Translations under genes and position numbers: made by a program
From: Paludibaculum sp.
Lineage (GTDB): Bacteria; Acidobacteriota; Terriglobia; Bryobacterales; Bryobacteraceae
DNA length: 47,445 nucleotides
Assembly: GCA_029973955.1 (NCBI GenBank)
Contig: JARKQJ010000201.1
Span: forward strand, 1-47,445
Direction of reading: 5' to 3'
Part shown: positions 9,601 through 18,242 of the stretch, piece after piece
How positions within the stretch are numbered: position 1 is the stretch's first letter
How the letters are laid out: each line of letters starts with the position of its first letter
The notes under the pieces: generated by a model
Database searches by the model: none
What the model was told of the DNA's origin: nothing
What the model saw: only the letters and a program-made list of their open reading frames with translations

Positions 9601-10066
9601 CCCCAACATCCGGCACGTCCCCATCCGCGAATTGCAGGATCCCCAGGCGGTCCGCGCTCTGTTCGATCGGGCCTACCCGCAGTGGTACGAGGGCAGCGCC
9701 CTGGTCATGCGCGCCGGGGATCTCGTCGCCATTCTCAACAGTCATGAAAACGAGGACGTCCCCGACACGTACGCCATCCCCGTCAACCGCGGCATCCTGC
9801 GGGCGATCTCCGGCACGGCCTCCGTCCATTCCTACGTCATGGGCAAGTTCGAAGAGGGTGGCCGCCGGCTGTGGCTGCAGGCCAACGTCAACTACCCGGA
9901 CCGTCCCACGCGCATCTCCTTCACCTGCGATCGGGAGCCCCAATGGAACGTCGAGCCTCGCGCCGCCGTGAAGATTAGCCGTTGGGATGCATCCGCCCAC
10001 CAACTCCATCTCGAACTCGCGCACGATGCCGGCGCCGTGGAGATCTCCCTGGAGATCGCGAAATGA
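6650..10066 (+). CDS. large secreted protein with fibronectin-like and GH98-like domains
   Basis: 1138 aa. A signal peptide occupies residues 1-18 (MKLAAILVTIAWTAVSA). About 500 residues of beta-rich sequence follow that I do not assign to a family. A fibronectin/Ig-like module lies at about 520-605 (SPAGGASITDIAAYFKWKPV ... WYWRLRAKSP ... VREFTVN). Residues from about 623 to the end resemble the catalytic region of GH98, an endo-beta-galactosidase and endo-xylanase family: a Rossmann-like start with ELGIQVMLRTHHPSP, the acidic strand IGIQGGEALGSWYGG, and TIGNSGAWEDGGWYWAQVGF. The Glu in GGEALG is a candidate catalytic residue. The GH98 assignment is from pattern memory, not a search. ATGA overlaps join it to the MFS gene before it and the GH29 gene after it. 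Confidence 0.6.
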   Translation: MKLAAILVTIAWTAVSAAPPRLAVVNHSPYQVPATVVTVDAAGLYSDLGLAAGTPLHAWRHPGGSPVPVQPGTRNGRSVLRFYLSLRPAERVELDLRRAASWPTASSLATVAWDRGRHTGSIGNGVVAMRVRDNQWDLLFDGPGSAAIAAEKDRVLLVGGGYYGWVDNQRRGRISDTRAFDPAKDGSRNPGPEGAGMISTRDASILSSDAGVTDKGDVVLRIVKSFQGFARGITWTETYTLPAGLPLLKYETHFENAGDDPGWVSYVGRGGWMYARYGPGLLREPRLISDAKGTEKILGADSVRIAWVPDHAWSGLESDSGMNVAISTLRNIPSRLMQGSMVWQFAANSFQLPLVEHSQGQYPWIVKKGEPAESGIAFLASAGGLPVAQDGRALLLALDGGTDVEPSTPYSVLLGGQVLQAATVSAGGAVLQQDSLPGALAADFSKAYDLHVSSSSPVQLSAELLDGSGTVRLGRIVGTRTIDMNSATGWTGPRRFVLKADKAGIIRAALRRHPFASPEILSPAGGASITDIAAYFKWKPVADGRSYELQLSQDAAFQNALTAEVKGETHYLPEQLPAPGRWYWRLRAKSPAAVGEWSAVREFTVNAQHGKAPILRPVSTDRPLFTIEAGDRSDFRKLAKAIPADLRENFAVVIGDKVDLPRILEPARELGIQVMLRTHHPSPVDGWTPLAEVENVFQQFPNVIGIQGGEALGSWYGGKDPAQYIQRLVALAIKYGRIVHEGDGCYDENKWKELYDDPAAGAMVRTNPSSIVFSQKNNIFNKQLMTQSAVLGQYLAGTIGNSGAWEDGGWYWAQVGFRKLGESFGARSGRLHDMPPIFWDLTFLMGLARGATVFSMDGQGGVFMRGLYDASRPEHRTQVLWSGEGQQTEAFQRYVLPFLRAVVRHRLIPSREDVLADIRIAVTLDGAEQVTNVRDDRYREFWALYAGTYGFRAHGAARGEVIEYFPNTGRYRFIPILPPGANLGPNIRHVPIRELQDPQAVRALFDRAYPQWYEGSALVMRAGDLVAILNSHENEDVPDTYAIPVNRGILRAISGTASVHSYVMGKFEEGGRRLWLQANVNYPDRPTRISFTCDREPQWNVEPRAAVKISRWDASAHQLHLELAHDAGAVEISLEIAK

Positions 10067-11568
10067 CGCCGCTGACCCGCAGGCAATGGCTGGGCACGGT
10101 CGCTGCCGCGGCATCCGCCCAGCCTCGCGCCTTCGAGCCCACATGGGAATCTCTGCAGCAGTACCGTTGCCCGGACTGGTTCCGCGACGCCAAACTCGGC
10201 ATCTGGGCCCATTGGGGCCCGCAGTGCGTTCCACGCCAGGGCGACTGGTATGCCCGCAACATGTACATCGAGGGCAGCGCCCACTACCGCTACCACGTCG
10301 CCAACTACGGCCACCCTTCGGAGTTCGGCTACAAGGACATCCTGCCCCTCTGGAAGGCGGAACACTTCGACCCTGACATACTCATCCGCCGCTACAAGGC
10401 CGCCGGTGCCAGGTACTTCGTCGCTCTCGGCGTCCACCACGATAACTTCGACTGCTGGAACTCGAAGCACCACCACTGGAACTCCGTTCGCGTCGGCCCG
10501 CGCAAGGACATCGTCGGCCTGTGGCACGATGCCGCCCGCCGCCACAACCTCCGCTTTGGGGTCACCGAACACCTGGCCCGCAGTTGGAGCTGGTTCAACG
10601 TGAACAAGGGCTCCGACAAAACCGGCCCCCTCGCCGGAGTGCCATACGACGGCGCCGATCCGCGCTACCAGGACCTCTACTTCCCTCCGCACGGCGAAAC
10701 CACTCCGCGCTATCCGGCACACCCTCCCGCTTCGTACACAGAGAACTGGCTGGCCCGTGTCACCGATCTGCTCGACAGCTATCAACCGGACCTGCTCTAC
10801 ACCGACGGCGGCATTCCATTCGGCGAAATCGGCCTCAGACTGGCCGCGCACTTCTACAACCAGAGCCGGCGCTGGAACGGCGGCCGGCTGGAGGCCGTGT
10901 ACAACCTGAAGGACTTCAAGGAATCGCCGCTCGGCAAGGTTGGCGAATACCGCGAAGGGATGAGCGTCCTCGACCTCGAACGCGGCATCGTCAGCGGCAT
11001 CCGCCCGGAGCCCTGGCAGACCGACACCTGCATCGGGCAATGGTTCTATAAGACCGGAATCCGCTACAAGAGCACGGAAACCGTAGTCCACATGCTGGCC
11101 GACATCGTCAGCAAGAATGGGAACCTCCTGCTGAACTTCCCCCTGCGGCCCGACGGCACGCTCGACTGTGAATCCGACGAGGTCCTCGCCGGGCTCACAG
11201 AGTGGATGGCCGTCAATGCCGAGGCCATCCACGGCACCCGCCCCTGGCAGGTCTTCGGAGAAGGACCGCTCCGCGACACCGGCGGGCAGCTCAACGAAAA
11301 CCGGCTGAAATTCACTGCCGAAGACATCCGCTACACCAGCAAGGGCAACACTCTCTACGCCATCTGCCTGGGATGGCCCGGCCGCTCGCTGCTCCTCCGG
11401 TCTCTGGCGGAAGAGGCCTCCAGCGCCTTCGGCCGCATCGGCCAGGTCACGATGCCCGGCGCTCCGGACGCTTTGAAATGGGCCAGAAACAAGGCCGGCC
11501 TCACCGTTGAGTTACCGGCGGACAAACCCTGTGATCACGCCGTGGTGGTGAAGATCTCGGCAGCCTGA
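10063..11568 (+). CDS. GH29 alpha-L-fucosidase, first copy
   Basis: 501 aa from the ATG at 10063, which overlaps the previous stop as ATGA; an upstream in-frame start would run into the preceding gene. The N-terminus MTPLTRRQWLGTVAAAASA looks like a Tat signal. The GH29 barrel starts with CPDWFRDAKLGIWAHWGPQ, the family's usual opening, and continues through YFVALGVHHDNFDCW and a region around D248 in LLYTDGG, the expected nucleophile position. C-terminally, VSKNGNLLLNFPL is another GH29 hallmark. It removes terminal alpha-L-fucose by a retaining mechanism, probably in the periplasm. It differs strongly from the next GH29 protein, so the two may split linkage types. Confidence 0.88.
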   Translation: MTPLTRRQWLGTVAAAASAQPRAFEPTWESLQQYRCPDWFRDAKLGIWAHWGPQCVPRQGDWYARNMYIEGSAHYRYHVANYGHPSEFGYKDILPLWKAEHFDPDILIRRYKAAGARYFVALGVHHDNFDCWNSKHHHWNSVRVGPRKDIVGLWHDAARRHNLRFGVTEHLARSWSWFNVNKGSDKTGPLAGVPYDGADPRYQDLYFPPHGETTPRYPAHPPASYTENWLARVTDLLDSYQPDLLYTDGGIPFGEIGLRLAAHFYNQSRRWNGGRLEAVYNLKDFKESPLGKVGEYREGMSVLDLERGIVSGIRPEPWQTDTCIGQWFYKTGIRYKSTETVVHMLADIVSKNGNLLLNFPLRPDGTLDCESDEVLAGLTEWMAVNAEAIHGTRPWQVFGEGPLRDTGGQLNENRLKFTAEDIRYTSKGNTLYAICLGWPGRSLLLRSLAEEASSAFGRIGQVTMPGAPDALKWARNKAGLTVELPADKPCDHAVVVKISAA

Positions 11569-11598
11569 ATGAGCGCTCGTTGAGGAAGGAAAGAAGCG

Positions 11599-13005
11599 AT
11601 GAAGAATCTGGCACTCACTTACATCCTGGCCGCGGGCGCCGCCGCGGCGCAGTGGGCCGTTCCCGGAGTCGACCAACAGTTGGCGGCAGTGGACAAGGTG
11701 GCCGCCCAGGGGCCCTTCCAGCCCCGCTGGCAGTCCCTGGAGTCCTACCAGGCTCCGCAGTGGCTGCTGGACGCGAAATTCGGATTGTTCGTCCACTGGG
11801 GCCCCAACACTCTCAATACCTCGCGCGGCCTCAAGTGGCGTGAGAGCATCGCCGCCTTCGAGGGCCGCAAGTTCGACGCCAATCGCTGGGCCGACTTGTT
11901 CAAGAGGTCCGGCGCCAAGTACGTGGTTCCCGTCGGTGAGCATCACGACGGCTACGCCATGTACGACTCCAGCTTCACCGCGGACTCCTCCGTAAAGACG
12001 GCCCCGAAGCGCGATTTCCTCGCCGAACTCTCCGCCGCCATCCGCAAACAGGGCCTCATCTTCGGCACCTCCTCTCACTACGAGGAGCACTGGTGGTTCT
12101 ACTCCAACCCGCCGAAGAAATCCCCTCCGCCGCCCGCCGTTGCCCGCACAACACCCGCCCCCGGCGCCCTCCAGCCCGATGAGGACTTCCTGAAGCTCTG
12201 GCTGGCGCGCTGCACCGAGATGGTCGACAAATACCAGCCCCAGATGTTCTACTTCGACTGGCAGATCGAGCAGCCCGCCTTCCAGCCCTACCTGCAGAAG
12301 TTTGCCGCCTTCTACTACAACCGCGCCGCGCAGTGGAAGAAGGGCGTCGTCCTCAATTCCAAGTACGAAGCCTTTCCAGAGAAAGCCGGCATCCTCGACA
12401 TCTCCTACAACACGCGCCGCATGACGTGGAACCCGGAGACGAACCGGCACTCCTTCTGGCAGTTCGACACCATGACCAGTGACGCCTGGTTCTGGCGGCC
12501 TACTCTCAAATACCGCCCCGTCACGGAACTCCTCGCCGAAATGGCTGACGTCGTCAGCAAGAACGGCGCCTACCTCCTGAACTTCACGCCCGACGACGAC
12601 GGCGTCTTCCCGCCGGAACAGGAGCGCGCCCTCCTCCAAATCGGCCGCTGGCTCGCCGTAAACGGCGAGGCCATCTACGGCACACGGCCTGCAACCCGCT
12701 TCGGCGAAGGCCCGACGGAGGGCCTCGGCAATTCCTTCCGCATGATAGGCAACTATACGCCCCAGGACCTCCGCTTCACCACGAAAGGCGATGCTCTCTA
12801 CGTCATCGCGCTGGCCGCTCCGGCTGACGGCAAGCTCGCCATCCGCTCCCTGGCTCAGGGCTCCGCTTTGCGGCAGAAGATCAGCAGCGTCTCCCTGCTC
12901 GGATCGAAGGCGAAGCCGAAGTGGGAGCGCACGGCGGAGGGGCTCTCCGTGCAACTGCCCGCGCGCAGGCCGGAAGAATACTTGCCCGTGCTTCGGATCA
13001 GGTGA
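11599..13005 (+). CDS. GH29 alpha-L-fucosidase, second copy
   Basis: 468 aa with a signal peptide (MKNLALTYILAAGAAAA-Q) and a strong AGGAAGGAAAG ribosome site. GH29 landmarks are APQWLLDAKFGLFVHWGPN, YVVPVGEHHDGYAMYDS, the nucleophile strand QMFYFDW with D220, and VVSKNGAYLLNFTP. The FYFDW form is closer to the classical GH29 consensus than the TDG of the preceding copy. A proline-rich loop near residues 173-190 (KKSPPPPAVARTTPAPGA) is unusual. The enzyme should release alpha-linked fucose. A 30-bp gap separates it from the first copy, and the following gene begins only 5 bp after its stop, consistent with one operon. Confidence 0.9.
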   Translation: MKNLALTYILAAGAAAAQWAVPGVDQQLAAVDKVAAQGPFQPRWQSLESYQAPQWLLDAKFGLFVHWGPNTLNTSRGLKWRESIAAFEGRKFDANRWADLFKRSGAKYVVPVGEHHDGYAMYDSSFTADSSVKTAPKRDFLAELSAAIRKQGLIFGTSSHYEEHWWFYSNPPKKSPPPPAVARTTPAPGALQPDEDFLKLWLARCTEMVDKYQPQMFYFDWQIEQPAFQPYLQKFAAFYYNRAAQWKKGVVLNSKYEAFPEKAGILDISYNTRRMTWNPETNRHSFWQFDTMTSDAWFWRPTLKYRPVTELLAEMADVVSKNGAYLLNFTPDDDGVFPPEQERALLQIGRWLAVNGEAIYGTRPATRFGEGPTEGLGNSFRMIGNYTPQDLRFTTKGDALYVIALAAPADGKLAIRSLAQGSALRQKISSVSLLGSKAKPKWERTAEGLSVQLPARRPEEYLPVLRIR

Positions 13006-13010
13006 CGCCT

Positions 13011-15554
13011 ATGCCTCCGCCCACTACAATCCCCATGACCTCAAGGGCTCTTGTCCTTCTCACCACTCTCGCCGCCGCGACGGCAGCCCCACCACCTGCC
13101 GTGTCTGTGGAGCGCAGCGGCTCCGTCGTCACACTCTCCAACCGGCTCGTAGCCGTCCGCTATGACCTCGCTCATGGTACCTGGGACGCCATCGACCGGG
13201 CCGCCGGCCGCCCTCGCGTCCAGGGTGCGGTCACCACACTCAACGCCTTCCATTCCAATGTGCCCGGAGCCCGCCGCACGGCAGTCGAAGAGCCTATCGC
13301 CGACGCACTCGGCATCGGCCGGTCTCTCCTCATCACCACGGCCCTGCCCCAGGGGCCCGCCCTGCTGCTCCGCCTCACTCTCTACCCGGACTCCGCTCAC
13401 GTGGCTCTCTCCGCGGGCCTGCTTAACAACACGAGTGCCGCCATCCGCATCAGGACGCTGAGCCCTCTTAGTGAGGCATCCGCCTTTCCCGGCGAGTCCA
13501 TCGCGGAATACTATAGCGTCCTCGACGGCAACGGCGGTGGTGCTCCTACCTTCGTCTCCCACGCGCCCGGCCTCCGGAAGAGCCTCAACAATCTCCTGGT
13601 CACCTTCGGCCCGCCCGCCGGCAATCACACCCTGGTGGTCGGCGGCCTGACGTACGACGAATTCGAGAAATACGCGGAAATCGACAACGCCGCGGGACGC
13701 CTGCTGGTTCGCGCCTGGGCAGAAGACCCGGTCGGAAAACTCGTGGACCCCGGCGTTCGCTACCTGCCCGCCGACCGTTTCTATCTCGACTTCTCCACCG
13801 CCAACCCCTTCGACGCCCTCGATCGCTACGCCGATGCCGTCCGCCTCGCTCAGGGCATCGTCCTCCCCATCTGCGATTTCCCGATCGTCGATACCTGGTT
13901 CACCCAGGTGGACCACTTCGGGGGCGGCATGGACCGCACCGCCTACAAGGGCCGCAACGACTCGCTCGGCGCCGTCGAGGAGATGGAGGCCATCGCCCGC
14001 AGCGGCTTCCTGAAATACTCCCGCGTCGCCGTCCTGCTCGAACCCGACCTCTACGACCCCGACAACCAGCAGGGCTGGTGGGACGACCAGCACTGGCAGC
14101 GCGGCCCCGACGTCCGCGCCAAGGGTTTCTGGAAGAACAACTCCAACGGCCAGTTCATCCCGCCCTACCAGACCGCCTCCCGCTGGGCCGGCGCCATTCG
14201 CGCACTCGGCGGCATCCCCATGATCTATGTCCAGACCGGCTTCCGCTCGCAGGACTACGCCGAAGCCTTTCCCCAGCACATGCTCTTCAACAAGCCCAAT
14301 GTGCCCCACCTCAATGAGAAGGGCGAGCAGCAGTATCGCGACAAGGAGAAGAAGGTCCCCCGCAAGCTCGGCTACGACTACACGGACCCGGGCTTCATCG
14401 CCCATATGCGCAACGTTTGGGAGCGCCTGCGCCTCGCCGGCATCCAGGGCGTCAAGTTCGATTACCCCGATTACCCCTTCACCGGCTGGCCCGTCACCGG
14501 CGGCATGGAAGACCCCTACTCCACCACCGCCATGCACTACCGCAATATCTTCCGCCTCGCCGGCCAGGGCCTCGGCCTCGGCAGTTACCTGCACGAACGC
14601 ACCCTCGCCCGCGGCTCCGATGTCACGCTCGGCCTCGTCGCCTCTCAACGCACCGAAGGCGACACGGACCTCATCGACGCAAAGATGGTCACCCGTCTCG
14701 GCCTCCGCTGGTATAAGAACCGCGTCCTCGTCAACTACGACATGGACGGCAAGAACCCCTTCCACGCCCGGCCCGCCAACCGTGACGGTGAGCGCGCCAT
14801 GCTTACCATGTCCTACGTCGTCTCCGGCACACTGATGCTCGCTCCCAGCTTCGGCCGGCTGAGCGCGGACCAGGTGCACGACATCGCACGCCTCTTCCCC
14901 TATCACTCCAGCCGCCAGAGCGCGCGGCCCGTGGATGCCTTCACCACGGATCTGCCGCGCATCTACGACTTCCGCATCGACTCTCAGTGGCATCAGGTCG
15001 CGCTCTTTAACTTCGATCCCGCTCAGCCCTCTGAAGTATCGGTCCCCCTGGCCGGCGACACCGCCTTCGGTGCCCTCGGCCTCGACCCCGCCAAAGAGTA
15101 TTACGTCTACGATTTCTGGAACGGCCGCCTGGCCGGCAGGTTCTCCGGCAACAGCAGCCTCGCTCAGACTCTGCGCCCCGGCGAAGCCCGCATGATGTCC
15201 GTGCACGAGGTTGCGGCTCATCCGCAGTTCCTCTCCACCAACCGCCACCTGATGCAGGGCTACACGGATTTGCTCGGCTGCACGTGGAACGCGTCGAAAC
15301 GCGAACTCGAAGGTGTATCCGCTGTTGTTGGCGGCGAACCCTACAAGGTCATCATCGCGGCGAACGGCTTCAAACCAGAATCAGCCACCGCTGACGACCG
15401 TATCGAGCAGAGCCTGGAACGTTCCACGGTCGCGGGCCGAAAACGCGGACTCTCCGTGCAGGTGCGTCCGCTGCCGGGCGCCGAAGGACTCGTGGAATTG
15501 ACAATCGGCCGGCCGGACAACGGTCCGGTGGCCTGGAAGGTGGTCTTCGAATAA
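13011..15554 (+). CDS. clan GH-D (GH36-like) alpha-galactosidase-type glycoside hydrolase
   Basis: 847 aa from the ATG at 13011, preceded by a CAGGTGA ribosome site; a second ATG at 13035 starts the signal peptide proper (MTSRALVLLTTLAAATAA). An N-terminal beta-sandwich (about 30-300) leads to a TIM barrel with GGIPMIYVQTGF, then GVKFDYPDYPF, in which D484 sits where GH27/GH36 enzymes have the nucleophile (KxD), then SQRTEGDTDLIDAKM, a candidate acid/base region, and a C-terminal beta domain. Family members cleave alpha-galactosides or alpha-N-acetylgalactosaminides with retention. The exact family (GH36 or a neighbour) is unsure. It fits removal of alpha-linked galactose/GalNAc beside fucosidases. 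The stop overlaps the next start (TAATG). Confidence 0.65.
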   Translation: MPPPTTIPMTSRALVLLTTLAAATAAPPPAVSVERSGSVVTLSNRLVAVRYDLAHGTWDAIDRAAGRPRVQGAVTTLNAFHSNVPGARRTAVEEPIADALGIGRSLLITTALPQGPALLLRLTLYPDSAHVALSAGLLNNTSAAIRIRTLSPLSEASAFPGESIAEYYSVLDGNGGGAPTFVSHAPGLRKSLNNLLVTFGPPAGNHTLVVGGLTYDEFEKYAEIDNAAGRLLVRAWAEDPVGKLVDPGVRYLPADRFYLDFSTANPFDALDRYADAVRLAQGIVLPICDFPIVDTWFTQVDHFGGGMDRTAYKGRNDSLGAVEEMEAIARSGFLKYSRVAVLLEPDLYDPDNQQGWWDDQHWQRGPDVRAKGFWKNNSNGQFIPPYQTASRWAGAIRALGGIPMIYVQTGFRSQDYAEAFPQHMLFNKPNVPHLNEKGEQQYRDKEKKVPRKLGYDYTDPGFIAHMRNVWERLRLAGIQGVKFDYPDYPFTGWPVTGGMEDPYSTTAMHYRNIFRLAGQGLGLGSYLHERTLARGSDVTLGLVASQRTEGDTDLIDAKMVTRLGLRWYKNRVLVNYDMDGKNPFHARPANRDGERAMLTMSYVVSGTLMLAPSFGRLSADQVHDIARLFPYHSSRQSARPVDAFTTDLPRIYDFRIDSQWHQVALFNFDPAQPSEVSVPLAGDTAFGALGLDPAKEYYVYDFWNGRLAGRFSGNSSLAQTLRPGEARMMSVHEVAAHPQFLSTNRHLMQGYTDLLGCTWNASKRELEGVSAVVGGEPYKVIIAANGFKPESATADDRIEQSLERSTVAGRKRGLSVQVRPLPGAEGLVELTIGRPDNGPVAWKVVFE

Positions 15555-16615
15555 TGCTCCGCAGAAACTTCCTCACCGCCGCCGGCGGCGCCCTGGCGCC
15601 CGATGGTGACCTCGATCTTTTCAGGATGGTCCGGCCCGTCCCCCTCTCCGCCGTCCTCCGCGATGAGCGCTATTACATCTGGTGCGGCGCCCCCATCCGC
15701 TCCGATGACGGTCGCTACCATCTCTATTACTCGCGCTGGCCCCGCGACCTCGGCCACAACGCCTGGGTCACGCACTCCGAAATCGCCCACGCTGTCTCCG
15801 ACCGCCCTTTGGGCCCGTACCAGCACCGCGACGTCGCCCTACCGGCGCGCGGCAAACAGTTCTGGGACGGCCACTGCACCCACAACCCCAATATCATCCA
15901 CGTCGGCCGCCAGTACTGCCTCTTCTACATGGGCAACACCGGCGACGGGAATCCCACCCGTCAGCTCAACATGATCCACCGCAACAATCAGCGCATCGGG
16001 GTCGCCGTCTCCGACAACCCCAACGGTCCCTGGCAACGCCTCGACCATCCAGCCATCGACGCCAACCCCGACAAAGCCGCCTTCGACTCCCTCATGACCA
16101 GCAATCCTGGTGCCGCGCCCCGGCCCGGCGGCGGCGTCCTCGTCGCCTACAAGGGCGTCATCGACAATGGCACCAGCCGCGGCGGGCGCGTCCGCTACGG
16201 TGTCGCCACCGCCGCCAGCGTCTTCGGCCCCTACACCCGCCGCCCCGGCACCATCTTTGAATCCAAGGACGGCGACAAGGAGTGGATGCTCGCCGAGGAT
16301 CCCTACGCCTGGTACGGCAATGACCGCTATTACGCCATCACCCGCGACGTCGTCGGCCGCTTCAGCGGCGCGGCCGGCGGTCTCGCTCTCTTCGAATCCC
16401 GCGACGGCTTCGATTGGCGCCCCGCCACCCACCCCAAGGTGCTCGGCAACGACTTCGAGTGGGAAGACGGCTCCCGCAGCGGTTCCAAGCTCGAACGGCC
16501 CGCCCTGCTCTTCGAAGACGGTGAACCCGTCGCCCTCTTCGGTGCGCTCGACCTGCCGAAGAACGGCGCCCGGGATCATGCCTGCAACGTCCACATCCCT
16601 CTGCGGAAAGCCTGA
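15554..16615 (+). CDS. GH43/GH117-superfamily five-bladed propeller protein
   Basis: 353 aa with a Tat-like start (MLRRNFLTAAGGALA). Blade-like repeats typical of the GH43/62/32/68/117/130 superfamily are present: YYIWCGAPIRSDDGRYHLYY, HNPNIIHVGRQYCLFYMGN, GVAVSDNPNGPW, AEDPYAWYGNDRYYAI, and the C-terminal LERPALLFEDGEPVALFGA. Related proteins are usually annotated only as glycoside hydrolase family proteins. A catalytic Asp-Asp-Glu triad cannot be assigned by eye; D695-type numbering does not apply here. The superfamily includes alpha-L-arabinofuranosidases, beta-xylosidases and the 3,6-anhydro-L-galactosidases of GH117. The start overlaps the previous stop by one base, and the next gene begins 4 bp after its stop, so it belongs to the same unit. 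The substrate is unknown. Confidence 0.65.
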   Translation: MLRRNFLTAAGGALAPDGDLDLFRMVRPVPLSAVLRDERYYIWCGAPIRSDDGRYHLYYSRWPRDLGHNAWVTHSEIAHAVSDRPLGPYQHRDVALPARGKQFWDGHCTHNPNIIHVGRQYCLFYMGNTGDGNPTRQLNMIHRNNQRIGVAVSDNPNGPWQRLDHPAIDANPDKAAFDSLMTSNPGAAPRPGGGVLVAYKGVIDNGTSRGGRVRYGVATAASVFGPYTRRPGTIFESKDGDKEWMLAEDPYAWYGNDRYYAITRDVVGRFSGAAGGLALFESRDGFDWRPATHPKVLGNDFEWEDGSRSGSKLERPALLFEDGEPVALFGALDLPKNGARDHACNVHIPLRKA

Positions 16616-16619
16616 AGCC

Positions 16620-18242
16620 ATGCTCCCTCGCTTCACCATTCCCGCGGTCCTCTTCCTCGCCGCCACGGCCGTGGCGGAGCCGCCCCGCCTCGTGCGCTCC
16701 GCCCGGAACGTCGATCTCATCGTCAATGGCAAACCCTGGCTCATCCTCGGCGGTGAACTGCGCAATTCCAGCCCCTCCACGCTCGAATTCATGCGTCCGG
16801 TCTGGCCTCACCTCGAATCGCTGAACGTCAATACCGTCTTCGCGCCCGTCTCCTGGAAACTGCTGGAGCCCCGCCGCGATGAATTCGACTTCGCCCTCCT
16901 CGATGGGCTCATCACCGGCGCCCGCGACCGCAACCTCCGCCTCATCCTCCTCTGGATGGGAGCCTGGAAGAACGGCGTCTCCGGCTACGCGCCCAATTGG
17001 GTCCTCACCGATCCGCGCACATACCCGCGCATGTCCCCCACCGTTCTCTCGCCCTTCGGCGAAGCCACGCTGCGCGAGGAGACCCGCGCCTTCCGCGCTT
17101 TGCTGGCGCACCTGCGCGCCTTCGACGGGGAACGAAACACCGTCCTCATGGTGCAGGTGGAAAACGAAGTCGGCGTCCCCACTCCCTCGCGCGATACCTC
17201 GCCTTCGGCGGAAGCCGCGTTTCAGGGCCATGTGCCCACCGCCCTCATCGAGCAACTCTCCACCCATGAGGCGGACCTGAAGCCCTACGTGCGCAACCTG
17301 TGGATCGCCGGCGGCCGCCGACGCACCGGCTCGTGGCAGCAGGTCTTCGGCGACTGCCCGGAAACCGACGACCTCTTCATGGCCTGGCACTACGCCGCTT
17401 ACATCGGCCGCCTCGCAGCCGCAGGCAAGGCCGAATATCCGCTGCCCATGTACGTGAATGCGTGCTTGCTCAAAGGCGACACCTATCAGCGCGGCGCCGA
17501 TCCCAGCGGCGGCCCCACCAATGGTGTCCTCGACATCTGGATGGCCGCCGCCCCCGCCATCGATCTCTACGGCGTCGATAACTACCGTCGCTTCAAACAG
17601 CACTGCCAGTCCTACCGCCATCGCGGCAACCCGCTCTTCATGCCCGAAGCCTGCTCCTGGTGGGGCGACGATCCCTACAGCGGTCCCGCCAAAGCGTTCT
17701 ACTCCTTCGGCGAACATCACGCCCTGGCGTTCTCCCCTTTCGGCATCGACAACCGCATGTACGCCGGGCACCTTCTCTCACTGGCCTACGAAAAGCTCGC
17801 CTCGCTCGCTCCGCTCCTCGTCCAGCACCGCGGCCGGCCTTCCCTGCGCGGCTTCTACCGCGACGGTGACGAGAAGGGCGAGACCTTCGACTTCGAAGGC
17901 GTCCGCGCTTCCGTCACCTATCGCACCGTCCCGCGGGAAAACGACCGCTATGGCAGCTTCGGCCTCATCATCCAGTCCGGGTCAGATGAGTTCTTCGTTG
18001 CTGGCCGCGGCTTCACCGTCCGCTTCAGCGACGCGCGCGGAGACCGCCAGAGCCTCATTAACCTCGGCGTCGAGGAGGGCCACTTCGAGGAAGGCCGCTG
18101 GCACGTGCGCCGCCACCTGAACGGCGACGAGGTCGGCGGCCAGGGCGCCGAAACCGTTCTGACTCCTGCCCCCTTCAGCAAACAGCCGGTCATCGGCGAA
18201 GAAGAAATCACCATTCTGCGTTTGAGGATCGCTCACCTATGA
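16620..18242 (+). CDS. GH35 beta-galactosidase with DUF5597-like C-terminus
   Basis: 540 aa from the ATG at 16620; an upstream in-frame extension lies wholly inside the previous gene and is rejected. The signal peptide is MLPRFTIPAVLFLAATAVA. The barrel carries the GH35 acid/base motif VQVENEVG (E183) and a nucleophile candidate E343 in LFMPEACSWW. Other family marks are LIVNGKPWLILGGEL, NTVFAPVSWKLLEP and a Trp-rich IDLYGVDNYRR strand. The C-terminal ~150 residues match the DUF5597-type beta domain found in bacterial GH35 proteins. It should remove terminal beta-galactose with retention. The stop overlaps the GH2 start (ATGA). Confidence 0.85.
   Translation: MLPRFTIPAVLFLAATAVAEPPRLVRSARNVDLIVNGKPWLILGGELRNSSPSTLEFMRPVWPHLESLNVNTVFAPVSWKLLEPRRDEFDFALLDGLITGARDRNLRLILLWMGAWKNGVSGYAPNWVLTDPRTYPRMSPTVLSPFGEATLREETRAFRALLAHLRAFDGERNTVLMVQVENEVGVPTPSRDTSPSAEAAFQGHVPTALIEQLSTHEADLKPYVRNLWIAGGRRRTGSWQQVFGDCPETDDLFMAWHYAAYIGRLAAAGKAEYPLPMYVNACLLKGDTYQRGADPSGGPTNGVLDIWMAAAPAIDLYGVDNYRRFKQHCQSYRHRGNPLFMPEACSWWGDDPYSGPAKAFYSFGEHHALAFSPFGIDNRMYAGHLLSLAYEKLASLAPLLVQHRGRPSLRGFYRDGDEKGETFDFEGVRASVTYRTVPRENDRYGSFGLIIQSGSDEFFVAGRGFTVRFSDARGDRQSLINLGVEEGHFEEGRWHVRRHLNGDEVGGQGAETVLTPAPFSKQPVIGEEEITILRLRIAHL

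Noticed and set aside
13041..15248. 735-codon antisense open frame opposite the GH36-like gene, and similar long frames opposite 22377-23726, 32072-33973 and 39305-40900
   Set aside because: These are effects of high GC content and third-position bias. Their translations are Gly/Ala/Glu/Asp-rich without family motifs, while the other strand has clear conserved domains.
16110..16619. In-frame 170-codon extension upstream of the GH35 gene
   Set aside because: It overlaps the GH43-like gene, is low-complexity Ser/Pro/Ala, and the signal peptide begins at 16620.
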